From S015-6 sp964479535 (GTDB lineage Bacteria > Desulfobacterota > DSWW01): a stretch of 64,000 nt of DNA. The notes under the pieces were generated by a model. It was not told where the DNA came from. It saw only the letters and a program-made list of their open reading frames with translations, and searched no databases. This document shows positions 33,985 to 43,700 of this stretch, one piece after another (positions within the stretch are counted from its first letter, which is position 1; each line of letters starts with the position of its first letter). The translations under genes and the position numbers were made by a program. The stretch covers positions 136,489 through 200,488 of the forward strand of contig CAYZMM010000004.1 in assembly GCA_964479535.1 (NCBI GenBank). The letters are read 5' to 3'.

Positions 33985-34045
33985 ACATAGGTGTCGAGGA
34001 AGTTGTGCCCTGCCGGAATCGAACATGTTCATCGAGGAGGGGGAA

Positions 34046-35833
34046 ATGGATCCCAAAGCCATGGAAAAGCGGAATCTTGTTGCGCAGTGGGCCTTTGACA
34101 CGAGTCCGATCCTGGGAAGATTCCACCTGTGGTTGGAGGACGTCGAGATCGATTGGCTCAACGGAGACCGTCACTCCGATTTCGACAGCAGCGTTTCGTT
34201 CGTGGACGCCAGGATGGAGAGGATGTTCACCATGACGGCGGCCGTGACCGCCCTGGGCACCCAGCTGTTCGGGCGCTACGGCGAGGGACAGAACCAGGAC
34301 AAGCAGGGCCTGAACCAGGTCAAGAAGGACGCGGACGCCATATCCGCCTATGCGATGAGCGAGTCTCTCTGGTACCTTTCGCGCTACCTTCCGGAGAATC
34401 ACGCGATCATGGTCTGCCTGGGCGAGGGACTGATGCCGAAGGCGGGAGAAACCCCGGAAATGGGCTCGAACCCACTTCTCGGCTTCGGGAGGATCTACGC
34501 CAGGCCTCAGGTCGCCCGTTTTCTCGAGGTCAGGGTTCAGAAGCTGATCAATCTGGATGACTATACCTGGGAGGATTTCGAGTACGAGCTCCAGCACGAG
34601 GGCATCACCGTGTGGGGCGCCGCCATCGACACGCTCGAGAACACCTCCCGCTTCGCCCAGGGCGCCACAACCGGTCCCATGACTGTTCTCCACGTCTTTG
34701 ATCAACCCCTGTGCATCACCAAGCCTTACGAGGGATACATCGGGAACCTCGTGCTGCCCCGGGCGGTCACCGAGGCTGCGGCGAAGCGGTCCCTGCTCGT
34801 CGATTTCTTCACGCCCCGGGCAAAGGTCCTCGAAGCGATCCAGATGGCCTACCCGGAGATCCGGAGTGAAAACGCACACGTGTGGACTCTGCGGGGCAAG
34901 GGCCGCGACCTGCGCATCGGGAAGATATGGGAGGAATGGGAGGCTGTGGGCGCCCATCTCGTGGAGGACGGATGGGCGTTGCCGAACGGGGGCAGGGCTT
35001 TCACCGATTCCGGCACGTACGCGCCCACTTTCCTGGTCGGCACGTGGAAGGACGGCGAGGGCGACCGGCACCTTTTCCTCGTGGACGGGTACGCGGCATC
35101 GGCCGAGGCGATTCAGGCGGCCAGCCTCTACCCGATATTCGACCTGGATGTCTCTCTCGCCGTCTTTTCATCCAAGTACGAGCTCGGCCACGATCGCGAG
35201 CCGCTCATCATGCGACTCGACCCGGATGCCGAGGACTTTGCCGGGAAGCTTTCCGCGATCTTCGAAAAAGAGCTGGACGAGAAGACGGTCGAACGGTACC
35301 GGAAGGATATCCTTCAGGCCAGAACCGCGGGGGTACCGCTGGACAAGAAGATCGTCAGGGCGGACGATTTCCTTCCGGGAAAGAAGTGGGACGTAATGGC
35401 CATCTCCGGGTACATGCTGCCCGACCCTTACACCGGCGCGCCCGGCGTCAAGCAGGTGGAGGACGATACCTATGAGGTGACCGTCCGTCTGTCGACCCGG
35501 GAGGGCGACAAACGGACGACGATCCGTCTTCGGCTCGTAGAGACCTTTGAAGAGAGCCGCCTGGTCTTCAACCCTCTGCTCAATCGATTTCTCCGAGGGG
35601 AGGACTACACGGAGAGACGCGTGACCCTCTCCGACTCAGGACGGATACGAAACGAGCTGCAAACCCTCTGCACCGAGGCCCTGGAGCATTTCGGTGACCA
35701 CCACATCCGGCTCCATTTCGACCACATCCCGGAAGACGTCATCCCGCCCGCTGACCAGGTGAAGATCCGGGAGATCCTGGAGTGGTACAAGGCGAATCAC
35801 CCGATCTGGTTCAGGTGGCTCGAAATCGTCTGA
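34046..35833 (+). CDS. unrecognised 595-residue cytoplasmic protein
   Basis: I do not recognise the family. The protein has no signal peptide or membrane helix. It is acidic, with Trp- and Tyr-rich alpha/beta sequence. Features include WAFDTSPILGRFHLWLED near the start, a hydrophobic core around NHAIMVCLGEGLMPKAGE (about 120-137), and Glu/Asp-rich stretches near 480-500. GAGGAGGGGGAA before 34046 decides the start; an ATG at 34025 has no such signal. It has its own promoter-like sequence and converges with the DsbA-like gene, leaving only 2 bases between stops. Confidence 0.6.
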   Translation: MDPKAMEKRNLVAQWAFDTSPILGRFHLWLEDVEIDWLNGDRHSDFDSSVSFVDARMERMFTMTAAVTALGTQLFGRYGEGQNQDKQGLNQVKKDADAISAYAMSESLWYLSRYLPENHAIMVCLGEGLMPKAGETPEMGSNPLLGFGRIYARPQVARFLEVRVQKLINLDDYTWEDFEYELQHEGITVWGAAIDTLENTSRFAQGATTGPMTVLHVFDQPLCITKPYEGYIGNLVLPRAVTEAAAKRSLLVDFFTPRAKVLEAIQMAYPEIRSENAHVWTLRGKGRDLRIGKIWEEWEAVGAHLVEDGWALPNGGRAFTDSGTYAPTFLVGTWKDGEGDRHLFLVDGYAASAEAIQAASLYPIFDLDVSLAVFSSKYELGHDREPLIMRLDPDAEDFAGKLSAIFEKELDEKTVERYRKDILQARTAGVPLDKKIVRADDFLPGKKWDVMAISGYMLPDPYTGAPGVKQVEDDTYEVTVRLSTREGDKRTTIRLRLVETFEESRLVFNPLLNRFLRGEDYTERRVTLSDSGRIRNELQTLCTEALEHFGDHHIRLHFDHIPEDVIPPADQVKIREILEWYKANHPIWFRWLEIV

Positions 35834-35835
35834 GT

Positions 35836-36879
35836 CTAGCGCGCCAGCTCCGACTTGATGACCGCCTCAAACTTCTCGAAGGGCTGTGCTCCGCTGATCA
35901 TGATCCCGTTGACGAAGAAGGCGGGAGTCCCGGAGACCCCTACACTCTTGCCCTTTTCAACGGACTGATGGACGCTTGCGGAGGTCTTGCCTTCGTCCAG
36001 ACAGGCATCAAAGGCCTCCGACTCCAGACCCAGGTCTTCCGCATACTGCTTCAGTCCCTCGACGCCCAGATTCTGCTGGTTCTCGAACACCTTGTCGCTG
36101 TACTCGGCGTATTTCCCCTGCTTGCCGGCACACCGGGCAGCCTCGTGTGCCTTCATCGCGTTCTTGTGGAAGGCAAGGGGAAAGTCGAAGAAAGCGTACC
36201 GGATCTTCCCCTCGTATTGATCCAGGACCTTCCGGACCGTCGCCCGGGCCCTCTTGCTGTAAGGGCACTCGTAATCCGAGAACTCGACCATGACGATCTT
36301 GCCCTCTCCGTCTCCACTCGTGTATGCCGCCCCCTCCAGCGAAACCTCGGTGCGGGGAGGCTCGAGCATCACCTTCACGTCCGCGTTCTCCTTGAGCCGG
36401 GCGATCATCTCCTGCCTCTTCTCGGCCGTCCGGGTCTGTTTCAGGTGCTGGGCGATCCGGTCCCTCACACGTTCCAGCGGGGCTCTGATCCGGCCCTTCT
36501 GGCTTTCGTAGAACGCCTCGATATCTTCGTCCGTGGGCTCGGCAACCTTCGCATCGACGCGCTCGGCCACGTATTCCTCAACGCTCACGCCCTGCTCCTC
36601 TGCAGCCTTTGCGATCAGCTTCTCATCGATCATCGTATCCAGCGTCCTTTTCTTCGCCTCGTAGATCTGTGCCCGGATCTTCATGAGCTGACCCCTGGCC
36701 GCCTCCTCCAGTTCCGCCTCCGAGATCGCCACGCCGCCTACGGAAGCCACGACCTCCTGCTCGGGGGGAGGGGTATCCCCTGCGGCGGGTTGCCTGGTGG
36801 CTGTACCCTGATTCTCACAACCTGCCCATATCAACAGGCCTGCCAGGATGACCAGGATCCATGTTGCTCGCATCTTCAT
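35836..36879 (-). CDS. DsbA-family lipoprotein with SurA-like N-terminal region
   Basis: A 347-residue lipoprotein (lipobox WAGC, Cys about 21). Residues about 45-150 form a helical region similar to SurA/PpiC chaperone N-domains (VASVGGVAISEAELEEAA). This is followed by a DsbA-like thioredoxin domain with the active site ECPYSKR, where the second Cys of CPYC is Ser, and a cis-Pro loop at GVSGTPAFFVNG. A monothiol site fits reduction or chaperone roles better than oxidation (inference). AAAAGGAGGTTTC precedes the ATG. Confidence 0.85.
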   Translation of the reverse strand: MKMRATWILVILAGLLIWAGCENQGTATRQPAAGDTPPPEQEVVASVGGVAISEAELEEAARGQLMKIRAQIYEAKKRTLDTMIDEKLIAKAAEEQGVSVEEYVAERVDAKVAEPTDEDIEAFYESQKGRIRAPLERVRDRIAQHLKQTRTAEKRQEMIARLKENADVKVMLEPPRTEVSLEGAAYTSGDGEGKIVMVEFSDYECPYSKRARATVRKVLDQYEGKIRYAFFDFPLAFHKNAMKAHEAARCAGKQGKYAEYSDKVFENQQNLGVEGLKQYAEDLGLESEAFDACLDEGKTSASVHQSVEKGKSVGVSGTPAFFVNGIMISGAQPFEKFEAVIKSELAR

Positions 36880-37182
36880 GAAACCTCCTTTTCTCTGAAG
36901 GTGTTTGCTGCAGAAACGGTGCCCCCTCCGTTCGCCATGTGGTTTCCGTCCGGCACCGCCTGTTACCGGTATACCGGAAGACGGACCGATGGCGCAACCT
37001 GGGGTGCGCACGGGCATCTCACCCGGATGCCGAACCAAACCGGCTGGTCACACGGACCGGGCTCCGGATGGGCTCATTGACACCCCTCGATCTCCTTCCC
37101 TATACTCCTGTTTCAAACATCCTCCCTGCTGCTTCGGCCTTGAACGAAGCGCTTCGCCCCAGGGAAGACGAGGATCGAAAGA
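36880..37182. other. 303-bp divergent intergenic region
   Basis: It holds the ribosome-binding site of the DsbA-like gene, a perfect 12-bp palindrome CCGGTATACCGG at 36966-36977 and, on the plus strand, the promoter at 37077-37106. No further gene is seen. Confidence 0.5.
37077..37106 (+). promoter_or_regulatory. strong promoter before the radical SAM/glycosyltransferase pair
   Basis: TTGACA (37077-37082), 18 bases, TATACT (37101-37106), 77 bases before the radical SAM start. It is the clearest consensus-like promoter of this region. Confidence 0.65.
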
Positions 37183-38247
37183 ATGCGAGAGGCCCCTCCC
37201 CGCTTTCTCTTCCTGGACATGAATCAGCGGTGCAATCTGCGCTGCAGGCATTGCCACTACTGGCGCAAAGACGACGAAGATCGGCGAAACTACACCCCGC
37301 CCTCGCGCAGACGGGAAATCCTGCAGGAGTTCGCGGCGCTGAATCCATGTGGAACGGTCGTCATCTGCGGCGGGGAAAGCATGCTGGACCTGGACGACTA
37401 CTTCTCCATCACCCGAGAGTGCATCCGGCAGAGTCTCCGATGCTTTTCGGTGATCAACGGAACCCGGGTTCAATCGCAGGCCATGGCGGACCGGATGATT
37501 GCGGAAGGGCCGAGCGAAATCACCGTTTCCGTCAACAGCCACAAGGCGTCGGTGCATGATCAGAGCAGAGGTGTCGAGGGGAATCACCGTCAGGTGGTCA
37601 CAGCGCTGCGGCTCTTGATCGACTCGAGGGATCGACAGAAGGTGAAGAAGCCGATCTATGCCATGGCCGTCGTTTTCAAAGGCAACTATCGGGATCTCGA
37701 TCCCTTCTACGCGTTCATCTTGAACGGTGTGGGGGCGGACAAACTGAAACTGAACTTCCTTCAGCCCTCCTTCGGATTTCCCAAGTGGAAACTGGTCGAC
37801 CGCTTCTTCAGGGAAAACGTCGTCTCGGACTACGAGGAGCTCGCCTCGTTGATTCAAGCCTGTGATCGAAAATACGGGCTCAACCTCAACCCTGCCTGGA
37901 TCGAGAATGTGAAGATGTACCACCGGTCGATCCGGAAGAACCGGAACGCGGGCCTGGGTTGGCTGCATCGGACCGGTACGGAGGAGCACATCTGCAATAC
38001 CTACGACCGGAACATCATGGTGGACCTGTACGGCAACGCGGGCCTCTGTTTCAACAGTGCCTTCCCCTCGTTCCCTCTGAGAGCCGAAGGGGATCTGGAG
38101 GCCTTCTGGAACGAGCGAAGTCTTCCGGTCCGAGAGAAGATGAGGAAGTGTAATCGATACTGCGGGATCAGCCACAGTGTTCGAAGAGAGAACGCCACGT
38201 TGAAGACAGGCGAAGATCCCTGCCTTGCCGCGGAATCCGTTCCATGA
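37183..38247 (+). CDS. radical SAM protein with SPASM-like C-terminus
   Basis: A 354-residue radical SAM enzyme. The cluster motif is C17-C21-C24 (CNLRCRHC), preceded by a hydrophobic strand as usual. The C-terminal third has further cysteines (HICNTYD, GLCFNS, CNRYCGIS), consistent with an auxiliary cluster (SPASM-like). Such enzymes modify peptides, sugars or lipids. It overlaps the glycosyltransferase gene by 4 bases, so the two probably act in one surface-polysaccharide or secondary pathway. Confidence 0.85.
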   Translation: MREAPPRFLFLDMNQRCNLRCRHCHYWRKDDEDRRNYTPPSRRREILQEFAALNPCGTVVICGGESMLDLDDYFSITRECIRQSLRCFSVINGTRVQSQAMADRMIAEGPSEITVSVNSHKASVHDQSRGVEGNHRQVVTALRLLIDSRDRQKVKKPIYAMAVVFKGNYRDLDPFYAFILNGVGADKLKLNFLQPSFGFPKWKLVDRFFRENVVSDYEELASLIQACDRKYGLNLNPAWIENVKMYHRSIRKNRNAGLGWLHRTGTEEHICNTYDRNIMVDLYGNAGLCFNSAFPSFPLRAEGDLEAFWNERSLPVREKMRKCNRYCGISHSVRRENATLKTGEDPCLAAESVP

Positions 38248-39131
38248 AGCCGTGCCGATTCTCGGTCGTCATACCGACCTACAACCGTCCGGAACAGCTC
38301 GACGAATGTCTTGCGGCGCTCGAGAGCCTCGATTTCAACAAGGATGCGTTCGAAATCATCGTGGTGGACGACGGCAGTCACGCGCCCTTGACAGATCGGG
38401 TGGGCGGCGCCGAAGGGTCTCCACGAAGGCGCTGCATCCGGATCCCGAACAGCGGGCCGGCCACGGCCCGAAACAGGGGGTCGCGTGATTCCCGGGGGCA
38501 ATACCTGGTCTTCATCGATGACGATTGTATTCCGCCCCCGGACTGGCTGGCGAATGTAGACCGTTGCGTGCAGATGCATCCGGATTGTCTCATCGGCGGC
38601 CGTACCCGGACCCGGCTCTCCCGGAATCCCTACTCCACCACGAGTCAGGTCATCCTGGACGCGGCGTACCGGTTCTACAATGCCGATCCTCTGTCCGCAC
38701 GATTCCTCGCCTCCAACAACATGACCGTCCGGGCCGATCTGTTTTCCCTTGCCGGGGGGTTCGACGAGAGCTTCCGAGTCGCCTCGGAAGACCGGGAGTT
38801 CTGTGACCGATGGCTGCACCAGAGACACCGGATCGTCTTCTGTGAAGAGATCGTCCTTTCCCACGATCACCTGCTCGACTTCCGGTCCTTCTGCAGTCAG
38901 CATTTCAACTACGGCCGGGGTGCCTTTCAATACCATTCGCTCCGGCACAGGAGGGGCACCGGCAGCATCGGCCGGGACATGCGATTCCACGTGCGGCTGC
39001 TCTCGCTGGTGGGGGATCCGCTCATGAAGCTGGACCGACCCATGGCGGCACGGGTGTGCTCCCTGCTCGCAGTGTGGCAGATCGTGAACCTCTTCGGGTT
39101 CCTTTATCAGGCATCCAGATCCGGCAAATGA
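38244..39131 (+). CDS. family 2 glycosyltransferase
   Basis: A 295-residue GT2 enzyme of GT-A fold. The N-terminal FSVVIPTYNRPEQL and a DDG segment (VDDGS) bind the nucleotide sugar. FIDDDCIPP contains the metal-binding DxD-type site. A later FDESFRVASEDREFC carries the catalytic ED region. There is no clear membrane helix. Translation is coupled to the radical SAM gene by an ATGA overlap. Confidence 0.92.
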   Translation: MKPCRFSVVIPTYNRPEQLDECLAALESLDFNKDAFEIIVVDDGSHAPLTDRVGGAEGSPRRRCIRIPNSGPATARNRGSRDSRGQYLVFIDDDCIPPPDWLANVDRCVQMHPDCLIGGRTRTRLSRNPYSTTSQVILDAAYRFYNADPLSARFLASNNMTVRADLFSLAGGFDESFRVASEDREFCDRWLHQRHRIVFCEEIVLSHDHLLDFRSFCSQHFNYGRGAFQYHSLRHRRGTGSIGRDMRFHVRLLSLVGDPLMKLDRPMAARVCSLLAVWQIVNLFGFLYQASRSGK

Positions 39132-39142
39132 AGGCCCGCCTC

Positions 39143-40015
39143 TCAGTATTCGTGGCGGAAGGAAGAGAAGGGATCCCCGGTCAGTCTCCTCAAAGACTCG
39201 ATGTCCGGTCGGAAATAGTCTCGCAATCGCTCCCTCAGGGCTTCGTCCAAATCCGGCGTCTCGATTCTCTTCGAGAAGGGGCGAAAGAGCATCTTTTCGA
39301 CGAGCCCCCGAACCTCGAAGGGCAGCTTCTGAATGAGCGGCTGCAGAGCCTGATTCCGGCGTCTTTTCTCTTGCCCTCTTCTCTTGAAGCGCGTTTGATG
39401 AAACTGCAGATGAAATCGAGCTGCGCAGAACGTCTCGTCCACGCCGAGGTAGCGAAAGACGGTCCTGAGCGTGTGGGAGCGCTTCGTCTTCAAATCCTCC
39501 ATGCAGAGAATCTTGATCCGTTCCGGCCCGTATCGTTCCAGGTACGGCTCCAGCTGGAAAGCATACCGGCTCACGAGCAGGTAGGGGTTCCGCTCCCGGT
39601 CCGACATGGCGGCTCGAAAGGACCGCCCCTCAGAACCCGCCGCAACTTCGTGCACATAATGAGAGAGAAGGCGGTCGATCGGGTCCCGGACCACGTAAAC
39701 GAGTTTCGCCTTCGGGATGGTTCGGACCATTCGCTCGGCCACGCCGTTGAAGAAGGGGGCATAGGCATAACCCGGCGTCGCCTCTCCGTGGACAAGGGCG
39801 GGATCGGGGAAGTGGGAGGCGTACCAGTCGATCCCTCGCGCATAGTTCTCTTCCGTGAGGAAGAAGCCGACCTCCTTTGATGCGGACATCTGAATGTCGG
39901 GATGAAGGCCGAGGTAGTAGTGCAGGCTCGTGGTCGCGCATTTCATCGCCCCGATGATCACCAGATTGGGAAGACGCGGTGTCGTTCCCTTCAACGGGTC
40001 GAGACCGTCAGCCAT
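39143..40015 (-). CDS. PAPS-dependent sulfotransferase
   Basis: A 290-residue sulfotransferase. IIGAMKCATTSLHYYL near the N-terminus is the 5'-phosphosulfate-binding loop, and VRDPIDRLLSHY carries the 3'-phosphate-binding region. It transfers sulfate from PAPS to a carbohydrate or small molecule. I chose the ATG at 40015, which overlaps the stop of the HAD gene by one base (TGATG). A longer frame to 40207 only translates HAD sequence. It faces the glycosyltransferase pair convergently, suggesting a sulfated surface glycan. Confidence 0.88.
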   Translation of the reverse strand: MADGLDPLKGTTPRLPNLVIIGAMKCATTSLHYYLGLHPDIQMSASKEVGFFLTEENYARGIDWYASHFPDPALVHGEATPGYAYAPFFNGVAERMVRTIPKAKLVYVVRDPIDRLLSHYVHEVAAGSEGRSFRAAMSDRERNPYLLVSRYAFQLEPYLERYGPERIKILCMEDLKTKRSHTLRTVFRYLGVDETFCAARFHLQFHQTRFKRRGQEKRRRNQALQPLIQKLPFEVRGLVEKMLFRPFSKRIETPDLDEALRERLRDYFRPDIESLRRLTGDPFSSFRHEY

Positions 40016-40674
40016 CACGGAGCCTTGGCCGTCGTACGCCGCAGAAGGGGAAGATCGATCAGCTCTTTCCGTGCGCGGATGACCGATGTAGCGCCCCCGT
40101 CCAGGAGCGCTTGCGCGGAGAACATCCTGTTCTCCACACCGATGCCACCCATGCCCGCGTTTCTCGCCAGGGTCATGTCCTGCGGCATGTCTCCCACGTA
40201 CACGCACTCTTCCGGCTCGAGCCCCAGGCGGTCGGCCATGTAGAGCAGCGTGTCCGGAGCGGGCTTCGGCTTGATCGCCTCCTCGCCGGCCACGATCAGC
40301 TCGAAGTGGTCGAGGAAATCCCCGAGCGTGTCCACCTGCTTCCGCGTGACGCCGGTGAACATGCCGATCCGATAGTTCTCCTTCAAGGCGGAGAGGGTTT
40401 CCCTAACGTCCGGAAAGAAGAGATCCCGCCCCGCGGTCATCTTCATGTAGTTGCCCACCTTTTCGGAAGCGAGGGTCGGATGGTCCGCCTCGATTCCGTT
40501 TTCCCTGAGCACCACTTCGATGATGTGAGAGGTGGGTTTGCCGAGAAGGGCATCCAGCCTTTCGTGGGGGATGGTCAGGCCGAACCTCTCGAAGACCTTC
40601 TGAAAAGCCTTGATGTTGTACTCGTAGTCATCGAGCAGCGTGCCGTTCAAGTCGAAGATGATGCATCGGATCAT
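40015..40674 (-). CDS. HAD-superfamily hydrolase
   Basis: A 219-residue HAD hydrolase of the beta-phosphoglucomutase/Gph-like subgroup with a helical cap. Motif I reads FDLNGTLLDD: the nucleophile Asp is present but the usual second Asp is Asn. Motif II/III segments MFTGVTRKQ and KPKPAPDT are seen, and motif IV is VYVGDMPQDM. Loss of the second Asp can reduce phosphatase turnover. It is co-transcribed with the sulfotransferase (1-base overlap). One speculative role is dephosphorylation of 3',5'-ADP or a sugar phosphate. Confidence 0.85.
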   Translation of the reverse strand: MIRCIIFDLNGTLLDDYEYNIKAFQKVFERFGLTIPHERLDALLGKPTSHIIEVVLRENGIEADHPTLASEKVGNYMKMTAGRDLFFPDVRETLSALKENYRIGMFTGVTRKQVDTLGDFLDHFELIVAGEEAIKPKPAPDTLLYMADRLGLEPEECVYVGDMPQDMTLARNAGMGGIGVENRMFSAQALLDGGATSVIRARKELIDLPLLRRTTAKAP

Positions 40675-40766
40675 GGCGGCTTGTCCTGCTCCTCTGAGAT
40701 GCCGTGCAAAGATTCCTCTTCCCAATGGCCGGTCTTGCCCGTCGTCGCCTCGCCTGCTTGTTCGGC

Positions 40767-43700
40767 TCAGGGATTCCCGCCTTCCCGGGAATGAGGCAGG
40801 GGTTTCGCCTTGGCCGGGGTGGCGGCGAAGGGCTTGAAAAGTACACGGGCGAGCCGGGGGTCGTCGCTTGCGTGGTGAATGGACGCCTCGATCGCTTCCG
40901 GCCGGGTCGTTCCCCAGTAACAGTGAGGCGCCGTCAAAGGCGGACGATCCGCCGGGTTGGCATTGTAGAGCTGGCTGCCTTCGTTCCCGAAGATCTGATT
41001 GTATTCGAAGATCATCGATCCGTTCAGATAAACGCCTCCGTTGTCCGCCTGTGTGGCCGCCGCGTTTCGGGAGACCAGGTTCCCGCGAAAGACCTCGTTC
41101 TTGATGCTCATACCCCAGAAGTTCATGTACACGCCGCCACCGTACGCGCCCCTGCAGCGGTTGTCCGTGATGCGGTTCCCCTGGAGGGAGCTGTTCGTCT
41201 CGGCATAGACCCCGCCTCCCTCACCGGCGCTGTTTCGGGCCACTTCGTTGTTCTCGATCAGGGCGAAGGTCGCGAACAGGCCGCCCCCTTTGCCCTCGGC
41301 CCGGTTGGCAAGAATCCGGTTCTCCACCAGGGCGGACCGGGAGAGCCACACACCCCCGCCGTCGCCCCCCGACGCGTTCCCCTCGATCCGGTTTCCGGAG
41401 AGGTTCACCGCCGTATTCGACCGATAACCGTAACCGAAAACACCCCCTCCGTCCTCGTCGGCCGTGTTGTTCCGGATCTCGTTGTCCATGATGTAGATGA
41501 GCCGGCTGCCGTAGGCGTAGATCCCGCCTCCGTTCGAAGGGCTCCGGTTCTCCAGGATACGGTTGTTCCGGATCCTTGCCGCGGCATTCCGCACGGCGAT
41601 CCCGCTTGCGCGGTTCTTCCGGATGACACAGTCCGACACCAGGGATTTCGCCTCCTCGATCAGAACCCCTTGACCGTGTTCGATCACGCAGTGCTGCAGG
41701 ACCGCACTCTCGTCGCCTCTTTCCTCCTCCCCTTCAGACCCCTGAGCGGGCAGTTCCTCCCCATCGAAGAACAGGTGCCCCCAGGGCGATTCCGGATCGC
41801 CCGTGAAGACCACAGGCCGGACCTTCTCTCCCCGGGCGATCCACTTCCCGCGCACCCGGAAGTTCACCTCGGGCGCGATCTCCATCTTCGTACCTGGAAG
41901 GACCTCGACGGTAACGCCCTTCGGGACGAACACGTTTCCGGTCACCCGGCAGGTCATCCCGGAAGGCCGGCCCAGCACGCGATCCTCGCGCAGCGGCCCC
42001 CTCACCACCTCCGGGGCGGCCTGGGGGGTGCAGAACCTTGTGACAGAAGACCAGTCGGTCCAGCTACCGTCCGCCCCCTGAAATGCAACCCGCCAGGCAT
42101 ACTCCCTTCCCGGCTGGAGAAGCCCGTCGGGGACGGGAAAGGACTCATCACCCTCCACCGGGCCGCTGTCGAACAAGGGCGTGGAGAAATCCACGGGCAA
42201 CTCGCTGATCACCCACCGGGCCCGGACCCGGGCTTCCCCTTCGACGGCAGGATCGACACGGAGCAGGGACACTTTCTCCAGGGGAGCGTCGCACCTCCCC
42301 GGCTCGGCCGGACGTATCCCGGCGGATCGGCTCCCGGCCGGGGCAGAGCCCCCGGCACGTCCGGCCGGAGCGGGGATCAGGCGCGAGACGGCACTCTCCA
42401 GGACCTCTCCCTCTTCCCCTTCCCTGAAGGCGGACAGACAGAAGAAGGCAGCCTCGGGGTTCGGAGGGTCTCCGAGCCGGAGGGAACGTTGTTCTCCGTC
42501 CACACGTTGTCCCCCGGTCATGGGAAAGCCGGTCTCACCCGCCCAGTAGACGCGAAACCCGCTCACCGGCACATCGCGGGGGTAGGTCCAACAGAGGATC
42601 CACTCTTCGCCGTCTGCACGATAGGTCAGGAAATCCGGAGGCGGTGGCGGCGCCTCGGGACACCAGCGCACTTTCGGGTTCCGCCAGTCCACGAGCCCCC
42701 GCTCCGCGTCGTCGAGCCAGTCGTAGATGCGGGCGATCACCACCTCCGGGTCGCGGCTTCCCCAGAAGTTCTCTGCCGCATCCAGATCAGGGGCCAGGCT
42801 GTGGGTCTGCACCCGAAGGGCATAGCCGGCGCCGGCCGCAATGTTGTTCCGCCGGAGCACCGGGCCACCGGAAACGACGATCGAATCACCGGGCGCTTCC
42901 CCTTCGGCTCCGTTTCGGTAGAAGGTGTTCTCCTCGACCTTCCCGTCCGAGTAATAGAAGAGCCCGCCTCCCATGAAGGGCTCTGCCGTGTTGTTGGCGA
43001 TGCTGTTGTTGCGAAGCAGACTCGCCTCCGTGTAGAGGCCGCCTCCTCTGCCTGCACGGTTTCGCTCGATCCGGTTGCGCTCCACCGTCCCCCCCAAGGC
43101 GAAGATCCCCCCGCCCGAGTCTTCCGCCACGTTGTCCACGATCCAGTTGCCCGCGACCCGGCATTCGAACGAGACCAGCCCGCCTCCGTACCGGTCACTT
43201 CGATTCCGCCAGATGCGGTTGTTGAGGATCGACACCCTCCCCTTGTCGTACGCGTAGGCATAGATGCCACCCCCGCCATCCCGGCCGCCGTCGGAGACGT
43301 TGTCGTGTACGTCGTTCTCCTCTACGACCACCTCCCGGTCCGAGTAGACGACCATGCCGCCCCCGTTCCCGGACGCGTCCTCCGGCTCGGTCGAATTGTC
43401 GTAGATCTCGTTGCGCGCGATTCTTCCGGAGGAGAACTCCAGGCTGATCGGGGTGTCGACCATGTTCCGCAGTTTGCAGTACTCCACGAGCAGATCCGCA
43501 TCCCGCGCCTTGAGCCCCCGTCCCCCTTCGATGATACAGTGACGGAAGATGTCCGGGAGAACCTCCCCCTCAGCGGACGTCTTGCCCCCGAAGCAGTCGA
43601 TCTTGTCCCAGGGCCCGCCGCCCTCCAGCGGGCCGAACCGGATCGGCTTCTCCTCGGTCCCTTCCGCAACGATGCGCCCGTAGCAGTGGATGGTCACGTC

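Noticed and set aside
33902..34045. Longer start for the 595-residue protein at 33902
   Set aside because: It would overlap the TonB receptor end and include the promoter-like sequence. The ribosome-binding site before 34046 is much better.
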